64,000 nucleotides of DNA from Zygnema cylindricum (GCA_037447655.1 JBBHKE010002744.1:248001-312000), one strand, 5' to 3'; counted from the first letter of the stretch, positions 37,365 to 49,055 are shown. Notes: generated from the letters alone by a model not told the origin. Translations and numbers: made by a program.

Positions 37365-40300
37365 TTATTTTGTTTTCAACTTTCTCTCTAACAAAGTTGA
37401 GTCTAATGTCCATGTGTTTGGCTTTAAAATGATGTTTAGGATTGGCAGAAATCGCGATTGCGGATTATCACAATAAATTTTCTGCACACCACTCTTAAGG
37501 TGACCAAGCTCACTAAGCAAAGACTTGACCCACATCAATTCTTTTACAACAGAGCAAGAGGCCATATACTCAGCCTCCATGGTGGACAGAGCAATAACCT
37601 TTTGCTGTTTGCTACTCAATCAGCAAGCCCCATCACCCACATATAATACATATCCAGAAGTATATCTCCTCATATGAGCATCACTATAACTGGCATCACT
37701 CTAAGTAGCGATGTCAGTATTCTCCCCACCCAAATGCAACCATAGATCCCTAGTTCCTATCAAATATCTAAGGACTCTCTTAGCTGCCTCCCAATCCCTC
37801 TTAGTGGGAGCATTTAGACTTCTACTCAACACTCCTACTGCTGCAACTAAATCCGGCTGGGTACAATTTATAAAATAGATTAGACTTCCCACTACTTGCC
37901 TGTAAGGAATAGTCTGCATAAACTTCTGTTCTTCAGGAGATAATTCCTCGTCTAAGACTATGACCCTTTCTTCCTCACTCCCCTCACTTCCCTTCTTTAA
38001 CTCCATTGGAGTTGTATAACTATTAGCTTTATCCATCTGAAATTTTTCAAGCATGTTCCCTATTGCTTCCTTTTCAGTCAATCTTATAATCTTTCTTTTT
38101 CGGTCTCTTTCTACTTGAATTCCCAAAATATATTTTGCTTCTCCCATATCTTTCATTTCAAATCTTCCCTTAAGATAGGTTTTCAGTTTATTAATTTTTT
38201 CCATTGATTTACTTAAAACAAACAAGTCATCAACATAGATTGCAATAAATATAACACCTTCCTCATCTTCAAAAACATAGATTGAGTGATCTGAGCTGAT
38301 CCCGATATATCAAAGAACGGTAAAAAACTCATCAAGCTTGTTATTCCAATGTCGAGGCGCCTGTTTCAAACCATAAAGAGATTTAATCAGCCGGCATACC
38401 TTACTCTCCTCTCCTTCCTCCACAAACCATTCGGGTTGTCCCATGAAGATCTCCTCTTCCAATTCTCCATGCAAGAAGGCTGTCTTGATGTCCATCTGGT
38501 GCACTTCCATGTCTTCCGCTGCTGCCAGACTGAGAAGTATGCGGACGGAGGGAAATATGACGATCGGGGCAAAGGTTTCCTCGTAGTCAATTCCCTCCTT
38601 TTGTGTAAATCCCTTTGCCACTAATCGGGCCTTGTAGCGCTCGATTGTGTTATCTGGGTTAAGTTTTAATTTGAAAACCCACTTACAACCGATTGGTTTT
38701 CGGTTTGGTGGACAATCCACCAGCTCCCAAGTATCGGTTGCCATAAATGAGGCCATCTCCTCATTGATGGTTGTCTTCCACCGGTTGCTTTCTGGACAAG
38801 TCATCGCCTCTCCATAAGTCTAAGGTTCATCTTGATGAGATAGTTTAGTTACCTTGTTATTGACATGTTTTTCTTGCAATTTTTGCTACTTCTCCTTCCT
38901 CCCTCAAAATTTGTGGCCGGAATAGATGGTTCTCGTGGATTCTTTCGAACAATCTTACCTTCTCCTCTATCCCTTGATTCGAATCAATTTCCACCACGTC
39001 TTCCGCTTCAAGTAGAGTTGTCACTGGAGTTTCCACAGTCGAGTCCTTGTGGTCTGATTTATACCTGCAAGAATGTCATCTTCTCTAAAACATGGATAGT
39101 TAGGAAGCTCAAAGTCATCAAAATTTTCTAACTCAAATCTGATTTTTACTGACTTTGTATATTTGAAGGGATCCACAGACTTTCCTTCATCCATAACTAC
39201 TAGATGCTTTACTAAGATTATATCTTCCCCTTTTAGATCATTAACTCTATATCCTTTAACATCCTCATCATATCCTAACAAGTATCACGATTTTCCTTTA
39301 AGATCTAGCTTCCAATTAGACTGATCTCTATCTAGACTGAATACTTGACTGCCGAAAACCTTTAAGTGAGATATGTCTGGTTTCGGCCTGTCCATCTCTC
39401 ATAAGGTGTTTGATCTTTTATAGCTGAAGTAAGAACTCTATTTTTGAGGCAATTAGCACAGTTCGTTGCTTTTGCACAAAACCTTTTTCCTATCTTCTTA
39501 TATGACAACATACTTCTAGCACTATCACTTAGTGTTCTATTTAACCTTTCAGCTACCCCATTCTAGTCCGAGTTTTTTGGAACTGTCTTTTGCTGTTGGA
39601 CTCTTTCTTCCCTGAGAAAATCCTCAAACTGGTTAGAAGTATACTCTCCACCATTGTTACTCCTTACTCTCTTGATTGGAGTTTCATGGATTTTTTCGCT
39701 CCATGCTTTATATTGTCTAAAACAATCCTGAGCTTCTAACTTGTTTTTCAAAAAATACACCCGCGAATACCGAGACCAATCATCAGTGATAGTCATCATA
39801 AATCTCTTCCCCCCCGGTGAGGGCACTTTAGCCGGTCCCCAAATATCTGTGTGTATTAGATCTAGAATTTGTTCTCCCTTATAGGTTGCTGTTTTAGGAA
39901 AGGGTAATCTGTGTGCTTTACCTTGAGCACATCCACTACAATCACTTATATTATCACTCTCAGTGAACTAAATCCCTTCCACCACTCCCATCTTTTTCAT
40001 CTCTCTTAACTTATCTAGATTCACATGCTCAAGCCTCTTATGCCATATCATAATATCATGAACACCAACATAATAAAGTTTTTTTGTTTCATTACTTAAA
40101 ATCAGACTAAACATCCATTGGCTACCTTTCTTAGAAATGAAATAGACATCCTCCTCAAAACTAGCAGTAAAGACTCCTTCCCTAGTGCTAGTATTAAAAC
40201 CCTTATCATCTAATACAGATATAGAGATGAGGTTTTTGTTCAACTCCGAAATAAACAATACATCGGAGAATGTTACTATGGATGTTTTTCCTTCGACTAA

Positions 40301-41594
40301 CACTTTCAGATCTACCGATCCTACAAGAGTAGGAGTGACTATCCTCCCTTCCTTGTACTCAATCTTTACGGTGGGAATCTTTCTTATCTTAGTGAATAGG
40401 TGCTTATCCTTACACATGTGCATGGAGGCACCTGAATCTATAATCCAGCGTGCATCACCTTTCAATCCACCGTAAGCACATTCATGCCTTCGTGGAATTT
40501 CGACCTCATTTTTTGCCTCCAACTCCTCATCCAAATAGAGCTCATCGTCCTTGTCCACGGATTCCGCCTCATGTACCTGTGTCACAAGGGCCTTTTTCTT
40601 TCCTCTTGTGGTTCCACCGGTGTGCCACTCCTTTAACCAAAGCTAGGTTAGCTTAGTCCACTCTGCCATATAGTGCCCGGTTCTTACAAAAATGGCATAA
40701 ACCTTTGAGATCCCTTGGTCCAAACTCGTCGGTCTGATTTTTTTGCTTCCTCCCTCCATAGTTTCCGACTGGTTTCCGGGAATCCTTGTTCCTCCAATCG
40801 GTCGCAGTTGCCAAGGCTTGCCCACTCTTTCCTCCCCTTCGGATCTCAATCGTATTCTCTCGAACGAGAATCATCCCTACCACGGAGTTTGATATCCACC
40901 TTGAGTCCGGCAAGTCCTGCACATGGTTGATTATGTTCCCGAACTCATCGGGTAACTTCATCAGTAAACAATTAACCTTTTCTTTTACACTAAAAACTTT
41001 TCCCGCACTTTCTAGCTCCATGAAGAGTGTAGGAAGCTCATTGCAAAAATCCAACATCTTCCCCCCTTTGTATACATACTCCTTAACTTTTTGATTAGCT
41101 AACAGTTGTTGCTGAATCGTACCACTTCGGTACATCTCTATGAGAGCCATCCAAAGATCGGATGCCCTTTCTACCTGCAAATGAGGACATGCAAGCCATT
41201 GAGTAAGATGGCGTAGGATGAAGTGTTTTGTCGCCATATTGTTGAAGTCCCAGGTTAGAGTATCATTGTCCTCGTTCCTCGGAATAGGTGACATGAATGT
41301 TGAAGTAGTTGTTATTGGTGTGGTTGTCTCCTTCTCCGCTCCTTTGTCCACCACCTCTCCTTCCTTTGTCTCCTCGTTTGAAGATGGACCTGCTTTCTTT
41401 ATGAATTTGCTTCCTTCAAACCCTAGAGGGATTCCAAGACTTAATGGATGCCCCAATCGTCCACTCACTATCCCCCAAAACCTTTTTTCGCATAGAGCTC
41501 CTTTCATCATACTTTCCCAGTATATGACGCCAGTTCCATTAAAGATTGGTACCCTAGAGGGTCGGCCCATAACCTGAAACTCTGAGACGTCCAT
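37365..41594 (-). pseudogene. Gag-pol polyprotein of the outer Copia element, degenerate
   Basis: On the minus strand the order is Gag (41594-40653), protease and integrase (40585-39968, 39826-39563, 39281-39021), RT (38804-38310, 38225-37701) and RNase H (37619-37365), which is the Copia order. Protease motif DSGAS is intact (about 40440). The Gag zinc knuckle starts CHFCK but a frameshift near 40685 destroys the rest. Integrase RSDNGGEY reads RSNNGGEY, losing a catalytic Asp, and a stop lies in the nearby E-Q-N-G-V segment. The YVDD box of RT is readable around 38240. Several frameshifts split the frame, so it is not functional. Confidence 0.9.
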
Positions 41595-41667
41595 AAGTCC
41601 TCAAAATGGACAGCTTCCAAGAAGCCTCTAGGATAACCCTGACCCATTTGTGTTACAGCAATAATAA

Positions 41668-42698
41668 TGTAGAAATAAAAGGTTATTTTAGTATTTTCTA
41701 GGTTTTGCAAAATGCAGAAAAGAAGCCTAGGCAGTCTGCATGTAACTTCTCTCTTCAGCTCCCACACTTGTCGTAGTCACTGAAGGTTGAAGAGGGAGCT
41801 AGAGCCATAATTGCCTATGCTAATTAGAGATAGAGTTACGGGTTGTAGATTTTGGTAGTTTACCAAAATAGAAATTGACGGACCTTGGATTTGAACCTGG
41901 TACCTACCGCCCGCCAACATAGCCGGTAGCCTTAGCCAGTTAGTCTGGCATCATGGTTGGACATATAGGGTTTCGTAATTATTTAGATGTTAACAAGTAG
42001 CCTATTTTCATTCAACGGCATATTTAGAGATAGATACAGTTGTAATGTATGGCTACGGAACATCCGTAACGGATACCGCGCATTTTGTTTCGAAGGCGAA
42101 ACAAATAGTGCGCAAGTATTTATGACGGCCATGATTGTAATCCGACTTTATCACACGGCCACGAAGCCTGCCGAGATCGCGGAATGAGTTTTCGGCGGTT
42201 TATGGTCGACGTCACATGAATTGCCACGTGGCAGAATCACATTGGATTTCGGCATCTTTGGGGATTCCGGAACGAATCCAAAAATGACATGTGTCGACTT
42301 GTTGGCCATGTTGTACAATGGCTGTACACAAAAGTACATCGGCACATGTACCTTTATGTACGATACACTCTTATGATTGGTGCCATACTTCAGTAGATAG
42401 AGTTTTAGAGAGAGATAAGACTTAGAAACTTTTGATAGATTAGACCATCTCTCCCAAAGAGCTCATGTACAAATGGTCAACTTTGACTCTTCATAACTTA
42501 CTGCTCAGGGGAGCAAATTCAGAGATTCTTTTTGCCATAGACTCAAGGGAGTCTTGCTTTTACAAAGGTGAAGATGGTCAAGGTTTTTTTCTGCCAGGGT
42601 GGCAGGTATTTTTGCTGAAACACAAAGGGGTCAGGGTTATCCTAGAGGCTTCGTGTGAGCTGCCTACTTTGAGGTTTTATGGAGGTCTTAGAGTTTCA
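41668..42698 (+). repeat. 5' LTR of the inner Copia element
   Basis: It starts TGTAGAAATAAAAGG and ends GTCTTAGAGTTTCA, followed by GGTTATGGGCCC. Contains a G-box (GCCACGTGGC, about 42222), the hairpin (about 41725-41815) and the antisense tRNA-like block (41876-41954). The primer-binding region is atypical: the iMet-type GGTATCAGAG string lies inside the 3' LTR end rather than after the LTR. Confidence 0.92.
41718..41954 (-). ncRNA. Putative antisense Pol III-like unit in inner 5' LTR
   Basis: Minus strand: A-box-like AACTGGCTAAGGCTACCGG, an anticodon-stem-like pair CTACCG/CGGTAG, B-box GGTTCAAATCC (the eukaryotic tRNA consensus apart from one base), hairpin, and TTTT at 41721-41718. Function inferred. 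Confidence 0.4.
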
Positions 42699-42702
42699 GG
42701 TT

Positions 42703-45300
42703 ATGGGCCCACCATCTAGGGTGCCCATATTCAATGGAGTTGGTTTCATATACTAGGAAAGTATGATGACAGGAGCTCTATGTGAGAAACGGTTTTGGGG
42801 AATAGTTAGTGGACGGGTGAGGCGTCCATCCAGTCTTGGGATACCTCCAGGGTTTACAAGAGGCAGATTCACTAGAGATGCACATTCATCTTCAACGGAG
42901 GAGACAAAGGAAAGAGAGGTGGTGGACAAAGGAAAGGAGAAGAAGACAATCACACCAATAGCAACCGGTTCGGCATTCATGTCACTTATTCCGAGGAACG
43001 AGGAGAATGATATCGATACGTGGGACTTCAACAATATGGCGGCTAAGCACTTCATCCTCCGCCATCTTACTCAAGGGCTTGCATCTCCCCATTTGCAGGT
43101 AGAGAGAGCATCTGGTCTTTGGATTGCTCTCATAGAGATGTACCGAAGTGGTACGATTCAGCAACAACTGTTGGCTGATCAAAAAATTAAGGAGTATGTA
43201 TACAAAGGGGGGAAGATGTTGGATTTTTGCAATGAGCTTGCTACACTTTTCATGGAACTAAAAAGTGCTGGAAAAGTATTTAGTGAAAAGGAAAAGGTTA
43301 ACTGTTTACTGATGAAGTAACCTTAGGAGTTCGAGAATATAGTAAACTGTGTGCAGGACTTGGCGGACTCAAGGTGGATTTGGCATTCAGTGGTAGGGAT
43401 GATTCTCGTTCGGGAGAATACAATTGAGATCCGAAGGGGAGGAAAGAGTGGGCAAGCTTTAGCAGCCGGGAATAATTGGAGAAACAATGATTCCAAAAAA
43501 CAGGTTGGAAATTATCGAGGGGAGGTGCAGAAAAATCAGAGCGAGGAGTTCGGACCAAGGACTCCCAAGGGATTGTGCCATTTTTGTAAGAAACCCGGGC
43601 ACTATATGGCTGAATGCACTAAGTTAACCGAGTTGCGGTTAAAGGAGGGGTAGACTGGTGGACCCCCAAGAGTAAAGAAAAAGGCCCTTGTGACACAGGT
43701 ACATGAGGCGGAATCCGAGGACGAGGACGATGAACTCCTATTGGATGAGGAGTTGGAAGCGAAAAATGAGGTCGAAATTCCACGAAAGCATAAATGTGCT
43801 TTCGGTGGATTGAAAGGTGAAGCAGGTTGGATTGTAGATTTAGGTGCATCCATGCACATGTGTAAAGATAAACACCTGTTCACTAAGATAAGAAAGATTC
43901 CCACCGTAGAGATAGAGTACGGGGATGGGAGGATAGTCACTACTACTCTTGTAGGATCGGTAGATCTAAAAGTGTTAGTAGAAGGAAAGACATCTATAGT
44001 TACATTCTCCGATGTGTTGTTTATTCCGGAGCTGAACAAAAACCTCATCTCTACGTCTGTATTAGATGATAAGGGTTTTGATAGTAGCACTAGGAAAAAA
44101 GTCTTTATTGCTAGTTTTGCGAAGGAAGTTTATTTCACTGCTGAAAAAGGTAGCCAAGGTATGTTTAGGCTGATTTTAAGCAAAGAAAAGAAGAAACTTT
44201 ATTATGTTGGTATTCATGATATAATGTTGTGGCATAAGAGGCTTGGGCATGTGAATCTAGATAAATTAAGAGAGATGAAAAAGATGGGAATAGTGGAAGG
44301 GATTCAGTTCGGTGAAAATAAGAATCTAAGTGATTGTAGTGGATGTGCTCTAGGTAAAGCACACAGGTTACCATTCCCAAAAACTGCCACCTATAAGGGA
44401 GAAAAGATTCTAGATTTAGTACACACAGATATATGGGGGCCGGCCAAAGTGCCATCACCCGGGGGGAAGAGATTTATGATGACTATCACTGATGATTGGT
44501 CTCGGTATTCCAAGGTGTATTTTTTGAAAAATAAGTCAGAAGCTCACGAATGTTTTAAACAATATAAAGCATGGAGTGAAAAACTGCATGAAATCTCAAT
44601 CAAGAGAGTAAGGAGTGACAATGGTGGAGAGTATACCTCTAACCAGTTTGAGGATTTTCTGAGAGAAGATGGAGTGGAACACCAAAAGACAGTTCTTGAA
44701 AATCCTGAGCAGAATGGTGTAGCCGAAAGATTAATAGAACACTGAGTGATAGTGCTAAGAGTATGTTGTCAGATAAGAAGATAGGAAAGAAGTTTTGGGC
44801 CGAAGCAATGAACTGTGCAAATTATCTCAAAAATAGAGTTATTACTTCTGCAGTAAAAGGCCAAACACCCTATGAGAGATAGACAGGCCGAAAAACCAGA
44901 TGTTTCACACTTAAAGGTTTCGGTAGTCAAGTGTTCAGTTTAGACATAGATCGGTCAAACTGGAAGCTAGACCCAAAAGGAAAACCAGGATATGTACTAG
45001 GATATGATGAAGATGTAAAAGGATATAGAGTCTACGATCTCAAAAGAGAGGATATTATCCCAGTGAAGCATCTAGTGGTTATGGATGAAGGAAAATCTAT
45101 AGATCCCTTTAACCATACAAAGATAGTCAAAATCAGATTTGAGTCAAAAAATTCTGATGATTTTGATCTTTTAACTATCCAGGATTTCAAGAAGATGATG
45201 ATCTTGCAGGTACAGATCAGATCGAGAAGGACCCAAATGTGGAACCCCTAGTAGTAACTCCAACCGAAGCGGAAGACGTGGTGGAAATCGACCCGGAATA
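42703..45300 (+). pseudogene. Gag, protease and integrase of the inner Copia element, degenerate
   Basis: One frame carries Gag, then CCHC knuckle CHFCKKPGHYMAEC (about 43577), protease, and integrase with an HHCC-type segment (WHKRLGHVN ... CSGCALGKAH) and catalytic DIWGP / RSDNGGEY. Stops interrupt it near 42753, at 43318-43320, 43324-43326, 43651-43653 and 44743-44745. A frameshift lies near 44725, another stop at 44880-44882, and a further shift near 45175. The protease motif is DLGAS instead of DSGAS. It cannot make a full polyprotein. Confidence 0.9.
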
Positions 45301-45472
45301 AAGGGATAGGGGAGAAGTAGAAATTGTTCGGAAGAATCTAAGAGAACCATGTATTCCGGCAACCGAGTTTGAGGGAGGAAGAAGAAGCAACAAAAGACTG
45401 CTAGAGAGACAAGTTAACAAAAAGGTAACCAAACTGTCTCACCCCAATGAACCTCAAACTTATAATGAGGCA

Positions 45473-47035
45473 ATGACTTGTCCTGAAAGAAATCGGTGGA
45501 AGACAGCCATTAACGAGGAGATGGCCTCAATTATGGCTGCCGATACATGGGAATTGGTGGATTGTCCTCCTCACAGTAAGCCAATTGGGTGTAAGTGGGT
45601 ATTTAAGCTGAAACTCAACCCGGATAACACCATTGAGCGCTACAAGGCTCGGTTAGTGGCGAAGGGATTTACTCAGAAAGAGGGAATTGACTACGAGGAG
45701 ACTTTTGCCCCGGTTGTCAGGTTTCTTTCGGTTCGGATACTTCTCAGTATGGCGGCAGCAGAAGACATGGAAGTGCATCAGATGGACATCAAGACGGCCT
45801 TCCTACATGGAGAGTTGGAAGAAGAAATTTTTATGCGACAGCCCGAAGGATTTGTGGAGCAAGGGGAGGAAAGCAAGGTATGCCGATTGATCAAATCTTT
45901 ATATGGGCTGAAACAGGCGCCCCGGCAATTCAACAAGAAGCTCCATGAGTTTCTTACACGTTTGGGATATATTCGGATCAGCTCAGATCACTCAATTTAT
46001 TTGTTTGAAGATGAGGAAGGAATTATTTTTATTGCAATTTATGTAGATGATTTGCTTGTTTTAAGTAAATCTATGGATAAAATAAATAAGTTGAAAAATG
46101 ATTTAAAAGGAAGATTTGAGATGAAGGATATGGGAGAAGCAAGGTATATTTTGGGAATTCAAATAGAAAGAGACAGAGATAGAAAGATAATAAGATTAAC
46201 TCAAAAGGAGGCCATTGGAAACATGTTAGAAAAATTCCAAATGGACAAGGCTAATAGTAGTACCACTCCTATGGAATTAAAGAAGGGAAGTGAGGGGAGT
46301 GAGGAAGAGGGAGTTATAATCTTAGATGATGAGGTAGGCCCGGAAAAGAAAATATTTATGCAGACCATCCCTTATAGACAAGCAGTGGGCAGCCGAATAT
46401 ATTTTATGAATTGTACCCGTCCGGACATAGCCGCAACTGTAGGAGTACTAAGTAGGAGTCTGAATGCTCCCACTAAGAAAGATTGGGAGGCACCTAAAAG
46501 AGTCCTTAGATATCTCATAGGGACTAAAAATCTATGGTTGCATTTGGGTGGTAACAATACTGACATCACCACTTGGAGTGATGCTAGCTATGGGGATGCT
46601 CCTATGAGGAGATGCACATCTGGATATGTATTGTATGTGGGTGATGGGGCTTGCTGCTGGAGCAGCAAGCAACAAAAGGTCATTGCTCAGTCCACCATTG
46701 AGGCTGAGTACATGGCTTCTTGCTCTACTGTAAAAGAATTAATGTGGGTCAAGTCTTTGCTTGGTGAGCTTGGTCATCTTAAGAGTGGTGTCCAAAAAGT
46801 GTTTTGTGATAATCAGGCTGCCATTGCCATTTCTGCCAATCCTAAACATCACTTTAAAGCCAAACACATGGACATTAGGCTTAGCTTTGTTAGGGAGAAA
46901 GTAGAAAACAAGATAATCAGTTTGGAGTATAAACCAGATAGTGAAATGGTAGCTGATATGATGACCAAACCTGTTCCTTCCCCTAAACTAATTTTTTGCC
47001 GGGAGAAGTGTGGTCTTAAATTAAAGAGTGACTAG
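45473..47035 (+). CDS. Reverse transcriptase and RNase H of the inner Copia element
   Basis: A 520-codon uninterrupted frame covering the complete Copia RT-RNase H module. RT: WELVDCPP, KWVFKLK, ARLVAKGFTQKEGIDYEETF, MDIKTAFLHGEL, SLYGLKQAPR and the catalytic YVDD. RNase H: WSDASYGD, STIEAEYMA, VFCDNQAAIAI, and the KHMDIR end. It would normally be the C-terminal part of gag-pol; here upstream stops separate it, so it is only the remnant of a polyprotein unless expressed by itself. The ATG at 45473 is simply the first Met after the last lesion. Confidence 0.92.
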   Translation: MTCPERNRWKTAINEEMASIMAADTWELVDCPPHSKPIGCKWVFKLKLNPDNTIERYKARLVAKGFTQKEGIDYEETFAPVVRFLSVRILLSMAAAEDMEVHQMDIKTAFLHGELEEEIFMRQPEGFVEQGEESKVCRLIKSLYGLKQAPRQFNKKLHEFLTRLGYIRISSDHSIYLFEDEEGIIFIAIYVDDLLVLSKSMDKINKLKNDLKGRFEMKDMGEARYILGIQIERDRDRKIIRLTQKEAIGNMLEKFQMDKANSSTTPMELKKGSEGSEEEGVIILDDEVGPEKKIFMQTIPYRQAVGSRIYFMNCTRPDIAATVGVLSRSLNAPTKKDWEAPKRVLRYLIGTKNLWLHLGGNNTDITTWSDASYGDAPMRRCTSGYVLYVGDGACCWSSKQQKVIAQSTIEAEYMASCSTVKELMWVKSLLGELGHLKSGVQKVFCDNQAAIAISANPKHHFKAKHMDIRLSFVREKVENKIISLEYKPDSEMVADMMTKPVPSPKLIFCREKCGLKLKSD

Positions 47036-47048
47036 AAAATAAGGGGAG

Positions 47049-48079
47049 TGTTGAAATAAAAGGTTATTTTAGTATTTTCTAGGTTTTGCAAAATGCAGAA
47101 AAGAAGCCGAGGCAATCTGCCTGTAACTTCTCTCTTCAGCTCCCACACTTCTCGTAGTCACTGAAGGTTGAAGTGGGAGCTAGAGCCATGGCTGCCTATG
47201 CTAATTAGAGATAGAGTTACGGGTTGTAGATTTTGGTAGTTTACCAAAATAGAAATTGACGGACCCTGGATTTGAACCTGGTACCTACCGTCCGTCAACA
47301 TAGCCGGTAGCCTTAGCCAGTTAGTCTGGCATCATGGTTGGACATATAGGGTTTCGTAATTATTTAGATGTTAACACATAGCCTTTTTTCATTCAACGAC
47401 ATATTTAGACATAGATACAATTGTAATGTACGGCCACGGAACATCCGAAACGGATAACGCGCATTTTGTTTCGAAGGCGAAACAAATAGTGTGCAAGTAT
47501 TTATGACGGCCACGATTGTAATCCGACTTTATCGGACGGCCACGAAGCATGTCGAGATCGCGGAATGAGTTTTCGGCGGTTTATGGTCGACGTCACATGA
47601 ATTGCCACGTGGCACAATCACATTGGATTTCGGCATATTTGGGGATTCCGGGAACGAATCCAAAAATGACATGTGTCGACTTGTTGGCCATGTTGTACAA
47701 TGGCCGTACACAAAGTACATCGGCACATGTACCTTTATGTACGATACACTCTTATGATTGGTGCCATACTTCAGTAGATAGAGTTTTAGAGAGAGATAGG
47801 ACTTAGAAACTTTTGATAGATTAGACCATCTCTCCCAGAGAGCTCATGTACAAAAGGTCAACTTTGACTCTTCATAACTTACTGCTCAGAGGAGCAAATT
47901 TAGAGATTCTTTTTGCTATAGACTCAGGGGAGTCTTGCCTTTACAAAGGTGAAGTTGGCCAGAGTTTTTGTTTGCGACGGTGGCAGTTATTCTTGCTGAA
48001 ACACAAAGGGGTTAGGGTTATCTTAGAGGCTTCGTGTGAGCTGCCTACTTTGAGGTCTTATGGAGGTATCAGAGATTCA
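47049..48079 (+). repeat. 3' LTR of the inner Copia element
   Basis: 1031 bases, starting TGTTGAAATAAAAGG and ending GGTATCAGAGATTCA. Antisense tRNA-like block at 47257-47335 (B-box GGTTCAAATCC) with TTTT at 47102-47099. G-box CCACGTGGCA at about 47606. Confidence 0.93.
47099..47335 (-). ncRNA. Putative antisense Pol III-like unit in inner 3' LTR
   Basis: Same architecture as 41718-41954. T-arm stem CCAGG/CCAGG around TTCAAAT pairs at four of five positions. Function inferred. Confidence 0.4.
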
Positions 48080-48084
48080 AATAA

Positions 48085-49050
48085 CTGCCACCTTGGCAGA
48101 CAAAAACTCTGACCACCTTCACCCTTGTGAATGAAAGACTCTCGTGAGTCGATAGCAAAAAGAATCTTTGAATTTGCTCCCCTAAGCAGTAAGTTATGGA
48201 GGGTCAAAGTTGACATTTTGTATAGAAGCTCTTTGGGAGAGAGGGTCCTATCTACTAATTTTTTCTAAGTCCTATCTCTCTCACATACTCTATCTACTAA
48301 TGTACGAAGCGAATCAGATTACACTTTCGTACACAACAGTACAGCTGCCGGTGTATTTTCTGTACGGCCAATGTACGATATGTCTAAATGTCGACACGCG
48401 GTATATCCGGATTTGCTCCCTAAATCCTCGGAGATGCCGCGATCCAATATTATTCTACCACGTGTCATCCGATGTGGCGATGACCATAAACCGCCGAAAT
48501 CCTCTTCCGCGATCTTCGCATTCATTCCGGCCGTCCGATTAAATGCACATTTAATCGTAGCCGTTATAAATACCTGCGCGGTATTCGTTTCGCTATAGAA
48601 ACAAATGCCCAGTACTTGTTTTATATCCGTACCGTAATCCGTACTTCTTCATAACTAGACCTATGTATTTCGTAAGCAGTTTCCGTTAAATGAAATATCC
48701 TACATGGTAACGTTTAAATAATTATCAAACCACATAGCATGTATCATTAGTTATAGACCTAACGGATAAGGTTACCGTCTACCAGTTGTTTGCCGGCCGG
48801 CAGGTACCAAGATCAAATCCTGGATGCATCACTAGTTCTTTTAGTAAATAAACTACCATTAAATAAATCAACTAATTCATTTCCCGTAAACCTCTGGATA
48901 GCCTAGGTAGCCATGGCTCTATCTTCCTCTCCAATTTCTTAGTGACTGCGACAAGTGTGGGAGTTAGAGAGAGAAGTTAGAGATAGACTGCCTTGGCTTC
49001 TTTCTATTTAGACCTAGAAAATACTTAAAAGAGAACCATCAATTTCTACA
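48085..49050 (-). repeat. 5' LTR of the outer Copia element (main part)
   Basis: Continues 41575-41667 after the inner insertion. TGTAGAAATTGATGG start on the minus strand at 49050. tRNA-like block 48747-48832, with T-arm stem CCAAG/CCTGG around ATCAAAT. Includes the ~150-base segment missing from the 3' LTR. Confidence 0.9.
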
Positions 49051-49055
49051 TGAAG

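Larger units (their letters stand above)
41668..48079 (+). mobile_element. Inner Copia LTR retrotransposon, nested in the outer 5' LTR
   Basis: Perfect 5-bp duplication AATAA (41663-41667, 48080-48084), TG...CA ends, and two LTRs of exactly 1031 bases (41668-42698, 47049-48079). Purine tract AAAATAAGGGGAG precedes the 3' LTR. The insertion splits the outer element's 5' LTR, which dates it as the younger event. The two LTRs differ at a few percent of sites by eye. Confidence 0.96.
36325..49050 (-). mobile_element. Outer Copia LTR retrotransposon, interrupted by a second one
   Basis: The minus-strand element has a perfect 5-bp duplication TGAAG (36320-36324, 49051-49055) and TG...CA ends. 3' LTR: 36325-37232. 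The polypurine tract complement CTCCCCTTATTTT follows at 37233-37245. Gag-pol lies at about 37365-41574. The 5' LTR is split: 41575-41667 and 48085-49050, with the inner element and one AATAA copy between them. Removing the insert leaves about 6.3 kb, normal for Copia. Confidence 0.95.

Noticed and set aside
41876-41954. tRNA-like block considered as a true tRNA gene
   Set aside because: The A box, B box and T-arm are recognisable, but the acceptor arms do not pair and no clear anticodon loop is seen in any of the six copies.
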